A stretch of 64,000 bases of DNA from Lachnospiraceae bacterium (lineage in GTDB: Bacteria; Bacillota; Clostridia; Lachnospirales; Lachnospiraceae), in assembly GCA_022483465.1 (NCBI GenBank), contig JAKVNF010000001.1:1116001-1180000 (forward strand), in the 5' to 3' direction. Of this stretch, positions 48,910 through 57,435 are shown in pieces; the first letter of the stretch is position 1; the number at the start of each line of letters is the position of its first letter. The translations under genes and the position numbers were made by a program. The notes beneath the pieces are model-generated. The model did no database searches and had not been told where the DNA came from. It saw nothing but the letters and a program-made list of their open reading frames with translations.

Positions 48910-49422
48910 ATGTTTCTTCTCAATGATGCGAACAGTCAGATCGCGCTGAAAAGTGCCAGCGCCTATGTCATTCTGCGGCAAAACGGTGAGGTTTCCTTCC
49001 CCAGTACCGCCGAGTCCGGCCCCACCGATGTGCTGGTGCTCAACCTCTCCTCCGCAAAGGAGTACGACGCCCAGAAGAAGGTCCGGACCTTCTCCGGCGC
49101 CTTCACCTTCCACGAGTACAACGCCTACCACCAGTGCCTCTACGAGGGCAGCATCGGCGCCAATGACCAGGCGGTTCTTCTCTCCACCGGAACCCTGATC
49201 GACATGTCCGACTCCTGCCTGGTGCTGGTCAACCTCACGGAGGAGGCCGCCTGGTCCTTCCTGCGGGAGACTGCCCGGCAGCACGAACCAGAGGTTAAGG
49301 GAAAAGCCGATAAGGAAGCGCTGCGGGAGTTTCTGCAGTACAGCGCGCAAAAGCTGGGCCTTCCGGCGGAACCGGAGAAAAAGGGCGGACTCTTCTCCCT
49401 CTTTCACCACAAAAAGGGCTGA
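48910..49422 (+). CDS. Hypothetical cytoplasmic protein
   Basis: A 170-residue protein with no signal peptide or membrane span. The front half is beta-rich (SAYVILRQNGEVSFPST, TFSGAFTFHEYNAYHQC), the back half helical, with a Lys-Gly-rich tail (LFSLFHHKKG). GGAAAGGGAAAAG lies before the ATG. I do not recognise a family. It stands alone, followed by a terminator at 49443-49468. Confidence 0.65.
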   Translation: MFLLNDANSQIALKSASAYVILRQNGEVSFPSTAESGPTDVLVLNLSSAKEYDAQKKVRTFSGAFTFHEYNAYHQCLYEGSIGANDQAVLLSTGTLIDMSDSCLVLVNLTEEAAWSFLRETARQHEPEVKGKADKEALREFLQYSAQKLGLPAEPEKKGGLFSLFHHKKG

Positions 49423-49442
49423 AGCGGGTTCAAGGGCAAAGG

Positions 49443-49468
49443 AAAAGAGCAGGTCACCCTGCTCTTTT
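49443..49468. terminator. Bidirectional intrinsic terminator
   Basis: AAAAGAGCAGG-TCA-CCCTGCTCTTTT between convergent genes. Confidence 0.88.
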
Positions 49469-49490
49469 CTTTACTGCATAACTTTTCGGG

Positions 49491-50132
49491 TCAGAATCCC
49501 AGGTTCTCCCCGATGAGAAAGACCTTGATCCGCCCCTTCACCCCGCTGCGCCGGGTGATGACGAACTGGTTGCAAATGGACTCCTCGCTCAGGCAGTTGG
49601 CGCAGCGCCCGGTGGTCAGACAGGGTGTCTTGGTCCTGCCGACCCGCAGGCAGTTGGCCGGGGCCGCGAAGTTTCTCGCGCGCAGCACCGCGCTCTGAAG
49701 ATCCGGGGCGACCTTGTTCATGCCGCAGACCACAAAGACGTGGGTGGGGCCGGTGATGAGACAGGCTACCCGGTTGCCATTGCCGTCGATGTTGACCAGC
49801 TCGCCGTCCATCGTGATCGCATTGGTACTCATCAGAAAATAGTCGCAGAGCGTCTGCTTTGCATAGAGCTCGCGCTTCTCCTGCGGTGTTTTGGCCGTGG
49901 TGCGGTCCAGGGCCTTTAAATGGCTGCTGGCAAGACAGGCGTCAAACAGGCCCATGTCCTTGCAGGTCTCGCTCCCGCCCCAGGTGACGGAGCTTCCCTC
50001 CGGCATCTCGGCGAGGATCGCCTCCTTTGCCTCGGCGGCGCTCGCATAGTAGGCGCCGTCCATGTTTCTGGCTTCCAGCTTGCGGATAATCGTGGCCGCA
50101 AGTTTCGGATAGGTCTCCTTCAGGTAGTCCAT
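49491..50132 (-). CDS. LUD-domain protein (LutC/YkgG-like)
   Basis: A 213-residue protein from the ATG at 50132 (AAGGAG 4 nt upstream). SSVTWGGSETCKDMGLFDAC and the LMSTNAITMDGELVNIDGNG plus CGMNKVAPDLQSA stretches are typical of the LUD domain, which occurs in the LutB/LutC lactate-oxidation proteins and in stand-alone proteins. A Cys cluster near the end (CLTTGRCANCLSEESIC) could hold an iron-sulfur centre or zinc. No lutA or lutB is nearby, so the role is unclear. Confidence 0.87.
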   Translation of the reverse strand: MDYLKETYPKLAATIIRKLEARNMDGAYYASAAEAKEAILAEMPEGSSVTWGGSETCKDMGLFDACLASSHLKALDRTTAKTPQEKRELYAKQTLCDYFLMSTNAITMDGELVNIDGNGNRVACLITGPTHVFVVCGMNKVAPDLQSAVLRARNFAAPANCLRVGRTKTPCLTTGRCANCLSEESICNQFVITRRSGVKGRIKVFLIGENLGF

Positions 50133-50301
50133 TGTGCTCCTTCCTCTCCGCATCCTTGCGGAGTCCGTGTCTGTCTCCATGATAGCAGACGAACCGGCGC
50201 ATCGCGCGGCTTTTGTTTATCAGAATTTTTCAATCGATTTCTGTCTTTATTGTCGGAATTGGGGTAAAGATTATGACTATACAGACGATTCAAGATTTAG
50301 A

Positions 50302-50330
50302 TTGACAGTTTTCGGGCTCGCAGGTATAAT
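50302..50330 (+). promoter_or_regulatory. Consensus sigma-A promoter of large ncRNA 1
   Basis: TTGACA (50302-50307), 17-nt spacer, TATAAT (50325-50330): a perfect housekeeping promoter. Confidence 0.9.
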
Positions 50331-50336
50331 GATGTC

Positions 50337-50789
50337 AGAAACAAGAGATACAAAACAAAGACGCGTCGAAACAAAAAGTATCCGGTTTCTTCTCCAAAGT
50401 CCCTGACGAGAAAGGGGGCAGCGGAAATATACGAAAGAGGTACACTCCGGCAAAGACGTAAGGGTACCACAGCTCCATAATTCACCAAAGGGCAGTGTGC
50501 AATAAGGAAATGGATCTGCCACAGACAGATCGCAACTCTGTCATTAGGAGCCGGGATCAAAGGCATTCGGGGCAGCTGGCGGGACAGACACCGCATGACT
50601 GATTCGGATCAGGATCCCAGTTCGAACATCCGCAGCACGATACCATACCAATGCAGCAACAGTGCCTGGAGCCGAAGAATACGAACGAAAGGAAGGAAAT
50701 GCAGAGATGATTCCGCACAGAATCCGGCAGATCAATCGTTTTATCAGGTGAGAGGACATCAATCGCAAATCAGGTTGATGTCCTTTTTT
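50337..50789 (+). ncRNA. Large structured ncRNA, paralog 1 (about 453 nt)
   Basis: A perfect promoter and an intrinsic terminator (AGGACATCAA/TTGATGTCCT, then Ts) bound a stretch without convincing reading frames. It shares with 61657-62093 the start GTCAGAA (just before and at the predicted start), the block CCTGACGAGAAAGGG followed by GCGGAAAT, the blocks GGTAC, ACGTAAGG, CCACAG and CCATAATT in the same order and spacing, and near the end CAGATCAATCG-TTTATCAG and GGACATC. The middle differs. Conserved ends with a variable middle suggest a large structured RNA. I cannot assign it to ROOL, raiA, OLE or another known class from memory. Confidence 0.75.
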
Positions 50790-50828
50790 ATGCCCTGCTG
50801 CATTTCCCATTTTGATTTTCCACGACAA

Positions 50829-50856
50829 GGGGAGCCGGCATAACTGCCGGCTCCCC
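50829..50856. terminator. Hairpin, probable terminator of the beta-galactosidase gene
   Basis: Perfect GGGGAGCCGGCA / TGCCGGCTCCCC between ncRNA 1 and the beta-galactosidase gene; the T-run is weak on both sides. Confidence 0.6.
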
Positions 50857-50879
50857 TGTTTTGCTGCATCTTCAACTGT

Positions 50880-52985
50880 TTACTTATCCTGTTGCGAGAG
50901 GATCACCACCTGGGCAGGGGCAAGGTGCAGGGTTTCTCCCTTCCGATAGGAGGTCCCGGTGAGAAGATCGGTCCCGCCAACGGGCAGGGCGAGCTCCTGC
51001 GGCGCATCGCTGTGGTTTAACAGGAACAGGAAGACCCCGTTTTCGTTCTCCCGCCGGGTCACCTCCACCTCCAAAGGTGCCTCTGCCAGGGGCGCAATCC
51101 CGCTCTCCCGGCAGACATCGGACACAAAGGCCCGGTAGAAGGCCTCGTCCGATCTGGTCCCCACGTACCAGCAGGCGCCCTTTCCAAAGGGATGCCTTGT
51201 CACAACCGGCATATTTCTGTAGAAGTCCTCCTCATAGGCTCCAAGAATCTCAACGGTGTCATCCAGTGGATGCATAAGATCGCAGAGGATGTGGCAGGCA
51301 TGGCGCACCCCGTTATAGCTGAAGTGGTTTTCGACATCCGGCGGCAGCGCATCGCTCTCCTCCACCCAGACCCCAAGGAGGTCTTTCCAGGAGGCCGGGT
51401 AACCGCCGAGTCGCACCAGGTCCGTGTCATCCGCATAGCCGGAGAAATAGCTTGTCACAAAGTGCCCGCCCTGCGCCACGTAGCGGTGGAGGGCATCGGA
51501 GAAGCCGTTCTTGTCCAGGTACAGCATCGGGGCAAAGACGAGGTCGTACGCGGCAAGCGCGGCCGCCCCCTCCGGGTTCTCGGCCTGCGGGTCCCGGATC
51601 GCACTGACCTCCCGGTCCGGATTTCCCAGCACCGCATCCACCGGGAGAAGATCCACCGGGATGTGGAGCTGCCAGAGGGCCCGGTACCAGGTCTGGATCT
51701 CCTCCAGGTAGGAGATCAGAACGCTCGGCCCCGCCGAGAGCGCGGTGCCCCACCAGCTGTCCCAGTCAAAAAGGATGGCAGCCCGTGCTCTGCTCTTTGC
51801 CGCAAGGAGGGTTCCGCCGAGCTTTTCCAGCTCCGCGCCGAGCTCTGTCATCTCTTGGAACACCCGAGTGTGCTCGTTCCCCACGTGGTCGATCAGGGCA
51901 CCGTGGTACTTCTCGCAGGCCCCCCGGCTGCGGCGCAGCTGGAAGAACAGGACGGTGTCCGCCCCGTGGGCCACCGCCTGGTAGCTCCCGAGCCGCATGA
52001 TCCCGGGGCGCTTGAGCCGGCAGTAGGGATGCCAGTTCGTGACGCTCGGCGTCTGCTCCATCAGAGAGAACGACTGCCCGCCCCCGATGCCCCGCATCAG
52101 GTCATGCCACAGGGCCGTGTTGGAGGCCGCGTCCCCGTAGGCGGGATAGCTGTCCCAGGACACAAAGTCCAGGTGCCGCGCGATCTTGGCCAGATCATAG
52201 CCGTCGAAGTTGTACATCAGGTTCGTGGTAATGGGCAGGTCGGAGTACTTCCGGATCGCGGTCTTTTCCATCTCGACAAGATCGATGGTGCAGTCCGTCA
52301 TGAACCGCCGGTAGTCGATGGAGTTGGCCTGCACATTGGTGCGCAGCGCCCCCGCCGTTCCGTAGTCGAATTCCTCCGTCAGATAGTCCGGAATTCGGAT
52401 CTCCGAGAAGTCGTAAAAGCGGTGTCCCCAGAAGGTGGTGTTCCAGGCGCGGTTTAAGTTCTCGATGGTGCCGTAGCGCCTGCGCAGCCAGTCCCGGTAG
52501 GCCGCCTGGCAATGCTCACAGTAGCAGTACCCGCCGTACTCGTTGGACAGGTGGTAGGCCACCAGGTTGTCAAATCCGGCGTAGCGCGCCGCGAGCTTCT
52601 CCACCAGGCGCCCCGCGAAATGGCGGAAGATCGGACTGGTCGGGCAGATGTTCTGCCGGCCGCCGAAGTGATGCTGCTGCTCATGGGCATCGGTGCGGTT
52701 CGTCTGGGGATGGCGCGCCGACATCCAGGCGGGCTGGGCCGCCGTGGAAGTCGCAAGGATCACCTTCAGGTGTTCGCGCCTTGCCAGCTCCATGATCCTG
52801 TCCAGCTCATGAAAGTCATAGGTGTCCTCCGAGGGCTGGAGCAGGGCCCAGGAGAAGACGTTCAGCGTCACCTCCGAGATGTGCGCCAGGTGGAACAGGC
52901 GCATGTCCTCCTCCCAGACCTCCTCCGGCCACTGTTCCGGATTGTAGTCCCCTCCAAACAGAATGCGGTCCGTGTGCAGCTGCAT
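50880..52985 (-). CDS. Beta-galactosidase, glycoside hydrolase family 42
   Basis: A 701-residue enzyme from the ATG at 52985 (GGAGGAGG and AAAGGAAA upstream); GH42 enzymes are about 650-700 residues. The catalytic acid/base is Glu149 (HLSNEYGG) and the nucleophile Glu310 (FSLMEQTPS). Cys residues around 154-159 (CYCEHC) form the zinc cluster typical of the family. ILFGGDYNPEQWPEEVW is the signature start. There is no signal peptide, so it cleaves imported galactosides. No transporter is adjacent. Confidence 0.93.
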   Translation of the reverse strand: MQLHTDRILFGGDYNPEQWPEEVWEEDMRLFHLAHISEVTLNVFSWALLQPSEDTYDFHELDRIMELARREHLKVILATSTAAQPAWMSARHPQTNRTDAHEQQHHFGGRQNICPTSPIFRHFAGRLVEKLAARYAGFDNLVAYHLSNEYGGYCYCEHCQAAYRDWLRRRYGTIENLNRAWNTTFWGHRFYDFSEIRIPDYLTEEFDYGTAGALRTNVQANSIDYRRFMTDCTIDLVEMEKTAIRKYSDLPITTNLMYNFDGYDLAKIARHLDFVSWDSYPAYGDAASNTALWHDLMRGIGGGQSFSLMEQTPSVTNWHPYCRLKRPGIMRLGSYQAVAHGADTVLFFQLRRSRGACEKYHGALIDHVGNEHTRVFQEMTELGAELEKLGGTLLAAKSRARAAILFDWDSWWGTALSAGPSVLISYLEEIQTWYRALWQLHIPVDLLPVDAVLGNPDREVSAIRDPQAENPEGAAALAAYDLVFAPMLYLDKNGFSDALHRYVAQGGHFVTSYFSGYADDTDLVRLGGYPASWKDLLGVWVEESDALPPDVENHFSYNGVRHACHILCDLMHPLDDTVEILGAYEEDFYRNMPVVTRHPFGKGACWYVGTRSDEAFYRAFVSDVCRESGIAPLAEAPLEVEVTRRENENGVFLFLLNHSDAPQELALPVGGTDLLTGTSYRKGETLHLAPAQVVILSQQDK

Positions 52986-53125
52986 GATTTCCTTTCCTCC
53001 TCCTGCCTGCCCGTCCCGGGCAGTGCGCAATCGTTGCAATTGGATTGTACGGGAAATCCGGGGAAAACAAAACCCGGGAAACCCTCCCTTTTCGGAGGAC
53101 TTTTCCCGGGTAAACTGCACATCTT

Positions 53126-54145
53126 TTACTCCATGTCCGCGTCCAGCATCTTCTCGGCCTTGAGGATCAGGTCCTTGGTCTTCTGAATCAGCTCCGGCAC
53201 CGCGGCGTCGCTCTTTCTCCTGGCGTAGAAGCCGCTCAGGGCCTCGGTCAGAAGCGAGAGGCCGTTCTCGGCGTTTTGGGTCACGATGTCGCCGTCGACC
53301 AGCTCCCGCCCCAGGCGGAACTGGATGTCCGGCGCACAGCTGTGGTCTGCGTTCGGGGCGGAGATCTCCTGCAGGGCCCGCAGGTAGAGCTGAAAGGCGT
53401 ACTTCCCGTTGGCGGTCACAAACAGGCCGTCCCGGTACATGTCGCCCAGCTTGTACAGGCAGTTGGGATCGTCGTAGAGGACCGCCCCCAGGTTAAAGCA
53501 CTGGAAGGCCTTGGCGTAATCCACTTCCCCGCAGCGGCCGTAGTAGTAGACATAGCCCAGGTTGCAGATCGCGCGCACCTCGCCCGCGGCTGCGGCGATC
53601 TCATAGAGCTCCTTGGCCCGCTTGAAGTTCTGGGGCACACCGTCTCCGGTGTAATAGAGGGTTCCCAGGTTCAGCGCCGCCACCGGGTTGTTCTGCTCCA
53701 CGCACAGCTGGTAGCAGCTGCACACCACCTTCATGATGCCCGGGCAGTCCACCCGGTCGTGGTGGTTCACGGCCCACTTGAACATCTCATCGTAATTGCC
53801 GCTCAGGATGTACCCCATGGCCTCGGCAATTTCCTTCTTGTCGTCCTCGGAGAGGGCGCTCTCGTCCCCGGCCGCCTCCCCGTTCTGATTCTCATCCCAG
53901 TCGCTCTCGTACTCCTCGGGGCTGAGCACGCGGATGATCTTCTTGGTCTTCTCCACGGGCCAGGGGGCATTGTCCTCGGTGTAGTAGCCGAAGTCCACCA
54001 CCAGGCCCTTGGTCAGCACGTTGTCGTGGCCAAACGGGACCTCCACCGGGGTTCCGATCCGGATGTCCATTCCCTCGTCTGCGAGGTAGGAATAGACGCT
54101 GGACATTCCCTTGGGCTGCACACTGCAGTAGCAATATTCTTTCAC
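53126..54145 (-). CDS. Sel1-repeat protein with a PriA-3'BD-like N-terminal domain
   Basis: A 339-residue protein with a GTG start at 54145 (AAAGGAG 6 nt upstream). The N-terminal ~60 residues (YCYCSVQPKGMSSVYSYLAD, then GTPVEVPFGHDN and KGLVVDFGYY) resemble the OB-like 3'-end-binding domain of PriA. Residues 130-270 contain Sel1/TPR-type repeats (AALNLGTLYYTGDGVPQNFK; AICNLGYVYYYGRCGEVDYA). The mixture suggests a scaffold that binds nucleic acid or protein partners; I do not know a characterised relative. It is downstream of the hsp20-2 gene region on the same strand, with a terminator between. Confidence 0.65.
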   Translation of the reverse strand: MKEYCYCSVQPKGMSSVYSYLADEGMDIRIGTPVEVPFGHDNVLTKGLVVDFGYYTEDNAPWPVEKTKKIIRVLSPEEYESDWDENQNGEAAGDESALSEDDKKEIAEAMGYILSGNYDEMFKWAVNHHDRVDCPGIMKVVCSCYQLCVEQNNPVAALNLGTLYYTGDGVPQNFKRAKELYEIAAAAGEVRAICNLGYVYYYGRCGEVDYAKAFQCFNLGAVLYDDPNCLYKLGDMYRDGLFVTANGKYAFQLYLRALQEISAPNADHSCAPDIQFRLGRELVDGDIVTQNAENGLSLLTEALSGFYARRKSDAAVPELIQKTKDLILKAEKMLDADME

Positions 54146-54273
54146 AGGCTTCTCCTTTCGGTGAGCGTTCCCGGTCTGCCGCGCCCGGATCCCCTCCGGC
54201 TCCTGCGGCATGTATTAGAACATTGTGATCTGCCGGGGCCGGTTTGTCAAAAGATCCCGGCGGCCAAACAGCA

Positions 54274-54309
54274 CAACAGGGCCCCTGCCGGTTTCGCAGG
54301 AGCCCTGTC
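54274..54309 (-). terminator. Intrinsic terminator of hsp20 copy 2
   Basis: ACAGGGCTCCTGC / GCAGGGGCCCTGT (minus strand) followed by a T/G-rich tail. Confidence 0.6.
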
Positions 54310-54325
54310 CGTCATTGGCCTGTGC

Positions 54326-54757
54326 TCACTGAATCTCAATAGTCTTCTTTTCGGGATCCTTCCTTGCCGTCCGCTTCGGAACGGAGAGCTGCAGCACGCC
54401 GTTCTCATAGGAGGCCGAGATCTCCTCCGGGCGCACCGACTCTCCGACATAGAAGGACCGCTCGAGACTTCCCTCATAGCGCTCCTTGCGCAGGACCTTT
54501 CCGGCGGTCTTGCCCGCGTCTGCCTCCACGGCCTTCTCTGCCGAGATCGTCAGATAGCCGTTCTCGAGGCGGACATTGATCTCATCCTTGCGGAATCCCG
54601 GAAGCTCCAGATCCAGAAGGTACGCGTCATCCGTCTCCCGAATATCCGTCTTCATCATGTTCTTGGCATGTCTGCCATAGAGCGGATTCTTCTGCGGCGC
54701 AAAGGCCCGATCAAAGTCATCAAAAAAGTCATCATCGAAAAATGCAGGATACAGCAT
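54326..54757 (-). CDS. hsp20: Hsp20-family small heat-shock protein (copy 2)
   Basis: A 143-residue small heat-shock protein; AAGGAGG precedes the ATG. The alpha-crystallin domain covers about residues 35-135 (YLLDLELPGFRKDEINVRLE, NGVLQLSVPKR), with IEI at the tail. It lacks the long acidic N-terminus of copy 1. Its promoter (TTGACA-16-TATAAC) overlaps a CIRCE operator (54853-54879), so HrcA should repress it in the absence of heat stress. An ISL3 copy sits 26 bp upstream of the -35. Confidence 0.92.
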   Translation of the reverse strand: MLYPAFFDDDFFDDFDRAFAPQKNPLYGRHAKNMMKTDIRETDDAYLLDLELPGFRKDEINVRLENGYLTISAEKAVEADAGKTAGKVLRKERYEGSLERSFYVGESVRPEEISASYENGVLQLSVPKRTARKDPEKKTIEIQ

Positions 54758-54837
54758 CGTGGTACCTCCTTCTGTCAGGGTTCTATGTGATCTGCCCCGG
54801 CCCCCGGCCGGAGCTTCTTGTTTCCTCGTACAGCATC

Positions 54838-54865
54838 GTTATACCACGATTGTTAGCACTGTCAA
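54838..54865 (-). promoter_or_regulatory. Sigma-A promoter of hsp20 copy 2
   Basis: Minus strand TTGACA (54860-54865), 16-nt spacer, TATAAC (54838-54843). The -35 lies inside the CIRCE operator. Confidence 0.82.
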
Positions 54866-54879
54866 GAGGTGAGTGCTAA
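54853..54879. promoter_or_regulatory. CIRCE operator (HrcA-binding site)
   Basis: TTAGCACTG-N9-GAGTGCTAA matches the CIRCE consensus TTAGCACTC-N9-GAGTGCTAA at 17 of 18 positions. It overlaps the -35 of the hsp20 copy 2 promoter. Confidence 0.93.
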
Positions 54880-55060
54880 TTGTTCTGCTATTTATTTTGG
54901 CCCTTTCACTTTTTTTGTGGGATGAGCCCTTCCTGACCGTCTCCGAGGTCCTCTGCCCCCGGTCCTCCACAGGTGCCCTCTGCTCTCCGTGTATCTGTAC
55001 TCCCGGGCGGACCGTGGGAGCATCGCCGAGGGGCCCACGGTCTCGGAACAGCGTTCTCCA

Positions 55061-56743
55061 TCAGATCCGCTTGTACGGATTTCTGGATGCATCCATGATC
55101 TTTAGGAAAAAGTACTCATCATCTGGAAGGCCATAGGCTTTCCTGCGGATGACCTTGATGTGTGCGTTGATCCCCTCTATCTTCCCGGAGCTGATCGGAC
55201 AGAGCCCGTATCCCACAATGCCGTCAAAGTGGTTCTCAATGAGCCTGGCAAACCAGAGAAAGTGCTCATTTTTCGTGCCCCTGCACCAGTCGATGATATC
55301 TGTAAACTTCTCGATCATCGTCGCCTGATTGGCTGAGGCATATGCTTCCTGCATGGCCTGCTTGATCAGATCACAGGTGAACAGCAGCTTGTTCGAGTTG
55401 ATGATGTCGTCGTATCGCCGCTCGAAATCGTCATGGGTATGCCTGTAATCGGTCGTACCGAAGATCGCAGATCCCTTGCGGCACACCTTGCCCTCACGGG
55501 CTTCCTGATCGTGTTTCTGCAGGGACTCCCTGCTGGCACAGAGTATCTTCCTTGACCCCTTCAGGATAGCAGCTTCCTCGACCAGGCCTTCCTTCTTCAG
55601 GCGGATCTGTTCCTCCTTCCGAACCTCGGCAATGACCTTCTCGTTGAAGTTCTTGACGATGTGGAAATGATCATAAACGATCTGGATCCAACCGCATTTT
55701 GCCTTGAAAGCCTCCTGGAAGTCGCTGTTCATATCCATGGCAACGGCCTCTACATGATGCATCCAGTCGTCACCCACCAGCTCCATGAATTCTTCTACAA
55801 CGGCCTTTGTTTTGCCTGCTCGGATGAACAGCACCGCACCGGTTATCAGGTCTATGATGTGCGTCGCATATTTGTGTCCGTTATGCAGCTTGAACTCGTC
55901 AATGGCAAGATACCTTGCATAGGCGGCAGGCTTTTTGAGCTTGCCATTCTCATCCGCGTAAAGACTCTTCAGACGCTTAAGATCGATCTTCTTGATCGTA
56001 TTGATGTTGACGCCAGTAATGATTGCCGTGTCCGTAAGGGTAAATTCATCCATAGAAAGATAGCGAATGATCAGCTGCTCAAGCTCCTTTGTAATCATCG
56101 AATCATCTGCCTTGAACGCGACATCCGGTGTGATGGTCTTGCCACAGAGATTGCATCTCCACTGGTACTTGTCGCACTCAATGATGGTTTGGCATGCCTG
56201 AAAGGGAATGTGTTTGATCTTCGTGTGGTAGGTCTGATTCTTGTACATTCTGCGCCCGCAGCAAGAGCATACAGGATGGTCCAGCTGGTCCAATTTACCG
56301 CGCAGAATATAAGCCCTTTTGAAGGTATTCTCACTCAGTTTGCTCTTCCGCATGGAGTGGAAGGGCCTGACGTCTCGAATAGGAACCTCTTCAACGCTCT
56401 CCTGATGGAACCCCGTCAGGTGGCTTGGGAACATCAGATAGTCATTTTGAGTCCGGGCAGCAAAAGACATTTGCCCATTCGCCTCGGTGTATGTATAGGC
56501 GTTAGTAAAGAACCGGGTTGATGGGTTCCATACCACAACCTCCATGGTGAACTCTCGACGCGATAATGTCCGATGAAGATATAGAATCCCCATTTGGAGC
56601 TCTTTTCTTCTCCGCATAATGCCTATCTTGTTATTTATAGTCACATACTCGGCAAGTGAGTGTATGTGTTTAGGCAATCTAGGTGATGCTTTGTTACATG
56701 ATGCAACACAGCACGGATAGGAGTGTACCCAGCTCGAGCTCAA
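55061..56743 (-). pseudogene. ISL3-family transposase (copy 2), interrupted by a miniature element
   Basis: The body from YTEANG to the stop at 55061 is intact and almost identical to copies 1 and 3. The first residues (MNQNYT) and the ribosome binding site are cut off by the 308-bp insertion at 56498-56805. By chance the frame stays open through most of the insertion, so a 560-residue frame starts at 56743 inside it, with a foreign 75-80-residue N-terminal extension. No good ribosome binding site serves that frame, so the gene is probably inactive. Confidence 0.85.
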
Positions 56744-56805
56744 AGTGAGGTATTAGTGGTCTCATGCTAGGCGATCGCTTATCAACCCGTTTCTTAACTA
56801 ACGCC
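56498..56805 (-). mobile_element. 308-bp non-autonomous (MITE-like) derivative of the ISAzo13 family
   Basis: It has the same 25-bp inverted repeats as the full element at 3223-5051. It equals element bases 3223-3358 joined to 4880-5051, in reverse orientation, so 1521 bp with the promoter and transposase are missing. The joint lies at the 5-bp repeat CCTAA present at both break points (3354-3358 and 4875-4879). The target duplication is TATGTATA (56490-56497 and 56806-56813). Several base differences show that it did not arise from the copy in this window. Confidence 0.92.
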
Positions 56806-56984
56806 TATGTATAATTCTGATTCATAAGAGGTTTCCTTTTTATCCCGTATTGCATATCTTGGTCGACGTGCAATCGAGATGATATCAGGAAATCTCTTTT
56901 TGTAAATAGAAGATATTCTCTATAGGCTGCCTTCTTTTAGTGCATCACACAAGAAAAATGAAAGACCCTTTATTTTTCCGTGCA

Positions 56985-57025
56985 CCAAAAACAGCACCTC
57001 TGCCTGCGCAGAAGTGCTGCCTTTC
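56985..57025 (-). terminator. Intrinsic terminator of the DUF6465 gene
   Basis: AGCACTTCTGC-GCAG-GCAGAGGTGCT then five Ts (minus strand). Confidence 0.82.
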
Positions 57026-57310
57026 TCAGCCGTACAAAAAGAAGGTTCCGGTGTCCGTCTGGTTCACCACGTAGTAGACCCGGCTGTCCTCGGTCTTGAT
57101 GTAGATGTCGAGGCGCTTGATGGCGGAGAGCTCATGCCCGGTATCCACCCAGGCCTGCTTTGCCATCTCGACCAGCTCCTCTCCGGAGATGCTCTTGCCA
57201 TAGGCCTGCAGGTTGATCGTGGTCGGGATCTCCGGCTTTGCCTTCGTCTTCCGCTTGGACGCGGTCTCCTGTTTCGCGCTCTCCGGCGCTGCCTTTGTGA
57301 TTCTAGCCAT
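57026..57310 (-). CDS. DUF6465-family small protein
   Basis: A 94-residue protein. A Lys/Ala-rich N-terminal tail (residues 1-30) is followed by the domain: INLQAYGKSISGEELVEMAK, a conserved Trp, KRLDIYIKTEDSRVYYVVN and a C-terminal GTFFLYG. The pattern is common in Lachnospiraceae; function is unknown. GGAGG lies before the ATG. Single-gene unit between ISL3 copy 2 and the hydrolase gene. Confidence 0.8.
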   Translation of the reverse strand: MARITKAAPESAKQETASKRKTKAKPEIPTTINLQAYGKSISGEELVEMAKQAWVDTGHELSAIKRLDIYIKTEDSRVYYVVNQTDTGTFFLYG

Positions 57311-57435
57311 TCTGGTACCTCCTCCCTGGATTGCTCTCGTCTGGGCTGTCCCCTAATATTTTACCGCAAGGGCCCGACGTTGTCGCACCAAATTCGGAAG
57401 AAGGATCAAATTTTCCCGGAAAAAATGCGCTTTCG

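Larger units (their letters stand above)
54899..56968 (-). mobile_element. ISL3-family insertion sequence, copy 2, carrying a nested miniature element
   Basis: Ends as in copy 1; target duplication TTTATTTT (54891-54898 and 56969-56976). The length is 2070 bp, of which 316 bp are the nested element plus its 8-bp duplication, so the ISL3 part is 1754 bp. The transposase gene is interrupted near its 5' end. Confidence 0.93.

Noticed and set aside
55061-56743. 560-codon frame as a functional extended ISL3 transposase
   Set aside because: The N-terminal part is coded by the inserted miniature element, no ribosome binding site precedes the possible starts, and the native start lies beyond the insertion.
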